Assembly: GCA_011800805.1 (NCBI GenBank)
Contig: MPNW01000343.1
Coordinates: 44,710 to 99,538, forward strand
Length of the DNA stretch: 54,829 bases
DNA from: Hirudo medicinalis
Taxonomy: Eukaryota; Annelida; Clitellata; Hirudinida; Hirudinidae
Direction of reading: 5' to 3'
Every line of letters begins with the position of its first letter. The stretch's first letter is position 1. This document shows positions 54,700 through 54,829 of this stretch, piece after piece. The notes under the pieces are model-generated. The model did not search any database, was not told the origin of the DNA, and saw only the letters and a program-made list of their open reading frames with translations. A program made the translations under genes and the position numbers.

Positions 54700-54829
54700 A
54701 AACGATTGTGTTTAAAAGCCGAGGAGCACATCAGTCACATAGTTGCTGGATGTGAAGTCCTTGCACCAGTGGAGTACCTACAGAGGCACAACAAGGTGGC
54801 GGGCTACATACACTGGAGAATTTGCAAAA
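54700..54829 (+). mobile_element. LINE C-terminal zinc-motif fragment, runs off the window
   Basis: Open frame FKRLC..., with [16 protein letters not shown] and [17 protein letters not shown]. The pattern C-x(n)-H-I-x(3)-C followed by Y-x(2)-RHN-x(6)-H-x(3)-C is the conserved tail after the reverse transcriptase in one group of invertebrate non-LTR elements. The 5' side is cut off by the (AAT)n tract and the 3' side by the window edge. Confidence 0.65.

Overview
The window is animal nuclear DNA. Genes are split by mostly short GT–AG introns, coding exons sit in AT-rich sequence, and microsatellites (above all (GAT)n/(ATC)n) and transposon remnants are common. The deduced proteins are bilaterian orthologues and the repeats have an invertebrate, probably lophotrochozoan, flavour; I cannot name the species. 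The assembly is a draft: a 749-base N gap (11545–12293), two single Ns each flanked by duplicated sequence (15455, 25423), and two one-base losses inside conserved exons.

Layout. (1) 669–4021 (+): a seven-cadherin-repeat protocadherin in one large exon plus a cytoplasmic-tail exon. (2) 5260–6157 (-): a possible two-exon gene for a 73-residue protein with a hydrophobic C-terminus, not recognised. (3) 6636–9071 (-): a single-exon, 811-residue membrane-anchored protein of the DUF2961/GH172 glycosidase-like family. (4) 9966–27561 (+): WDR7 (Rabconnectin-3 beta), 27 visible exons, with roughly 130 residues lost in the gap and an antisense LINE ORF1 relic in one intron. (5) 30234–36290 (+): a class I alpha-1,2-mannosidase of family GH47, closest to ER mannosidase I (MAN1B1), ten coding exons, complete. 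(6) 38846–51869 (-): ZFC3H1, the CCCH zinc-finger scaffold of the nuclear exosome-targeting PAXT complex, 27 exons whose phases join consistently except for one missing base. (7) 52289–54070 onward (+): the N-terminal half of a PKN-like AGC kinase with a very short N-terminus; one intron carries a 261-bp hAT-like MITE with a perfect 8-bp target-site duplication. (8) The right edge holds an (AAT)n tract joined to a LINE C-terminal fragment.

The genes do not form one pathway. They cover adhesion (protocadherin), V-ATPase and vesicle acidification (WDR7), glycoprotein quality control (mannosidase), nuclear RNA decay (ZFC3H1) and signalling (kinase). MAN1B1 and ZFC3H1 converge; ZFC3H1 and the kinase are head to head across about 420 bp; the DUF2961 gene and WDR7 are head to head across about 890 bp. 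I found no convincing undescribed multi-gene system. The most original leads are the membrane-anchored DUF2961 enzyme, the short PKN-like kinase, the hAT MITE, exons flanked by complementary trinucleotide tracts, and a minisatellite made of 5'-splice-site-like motifs.
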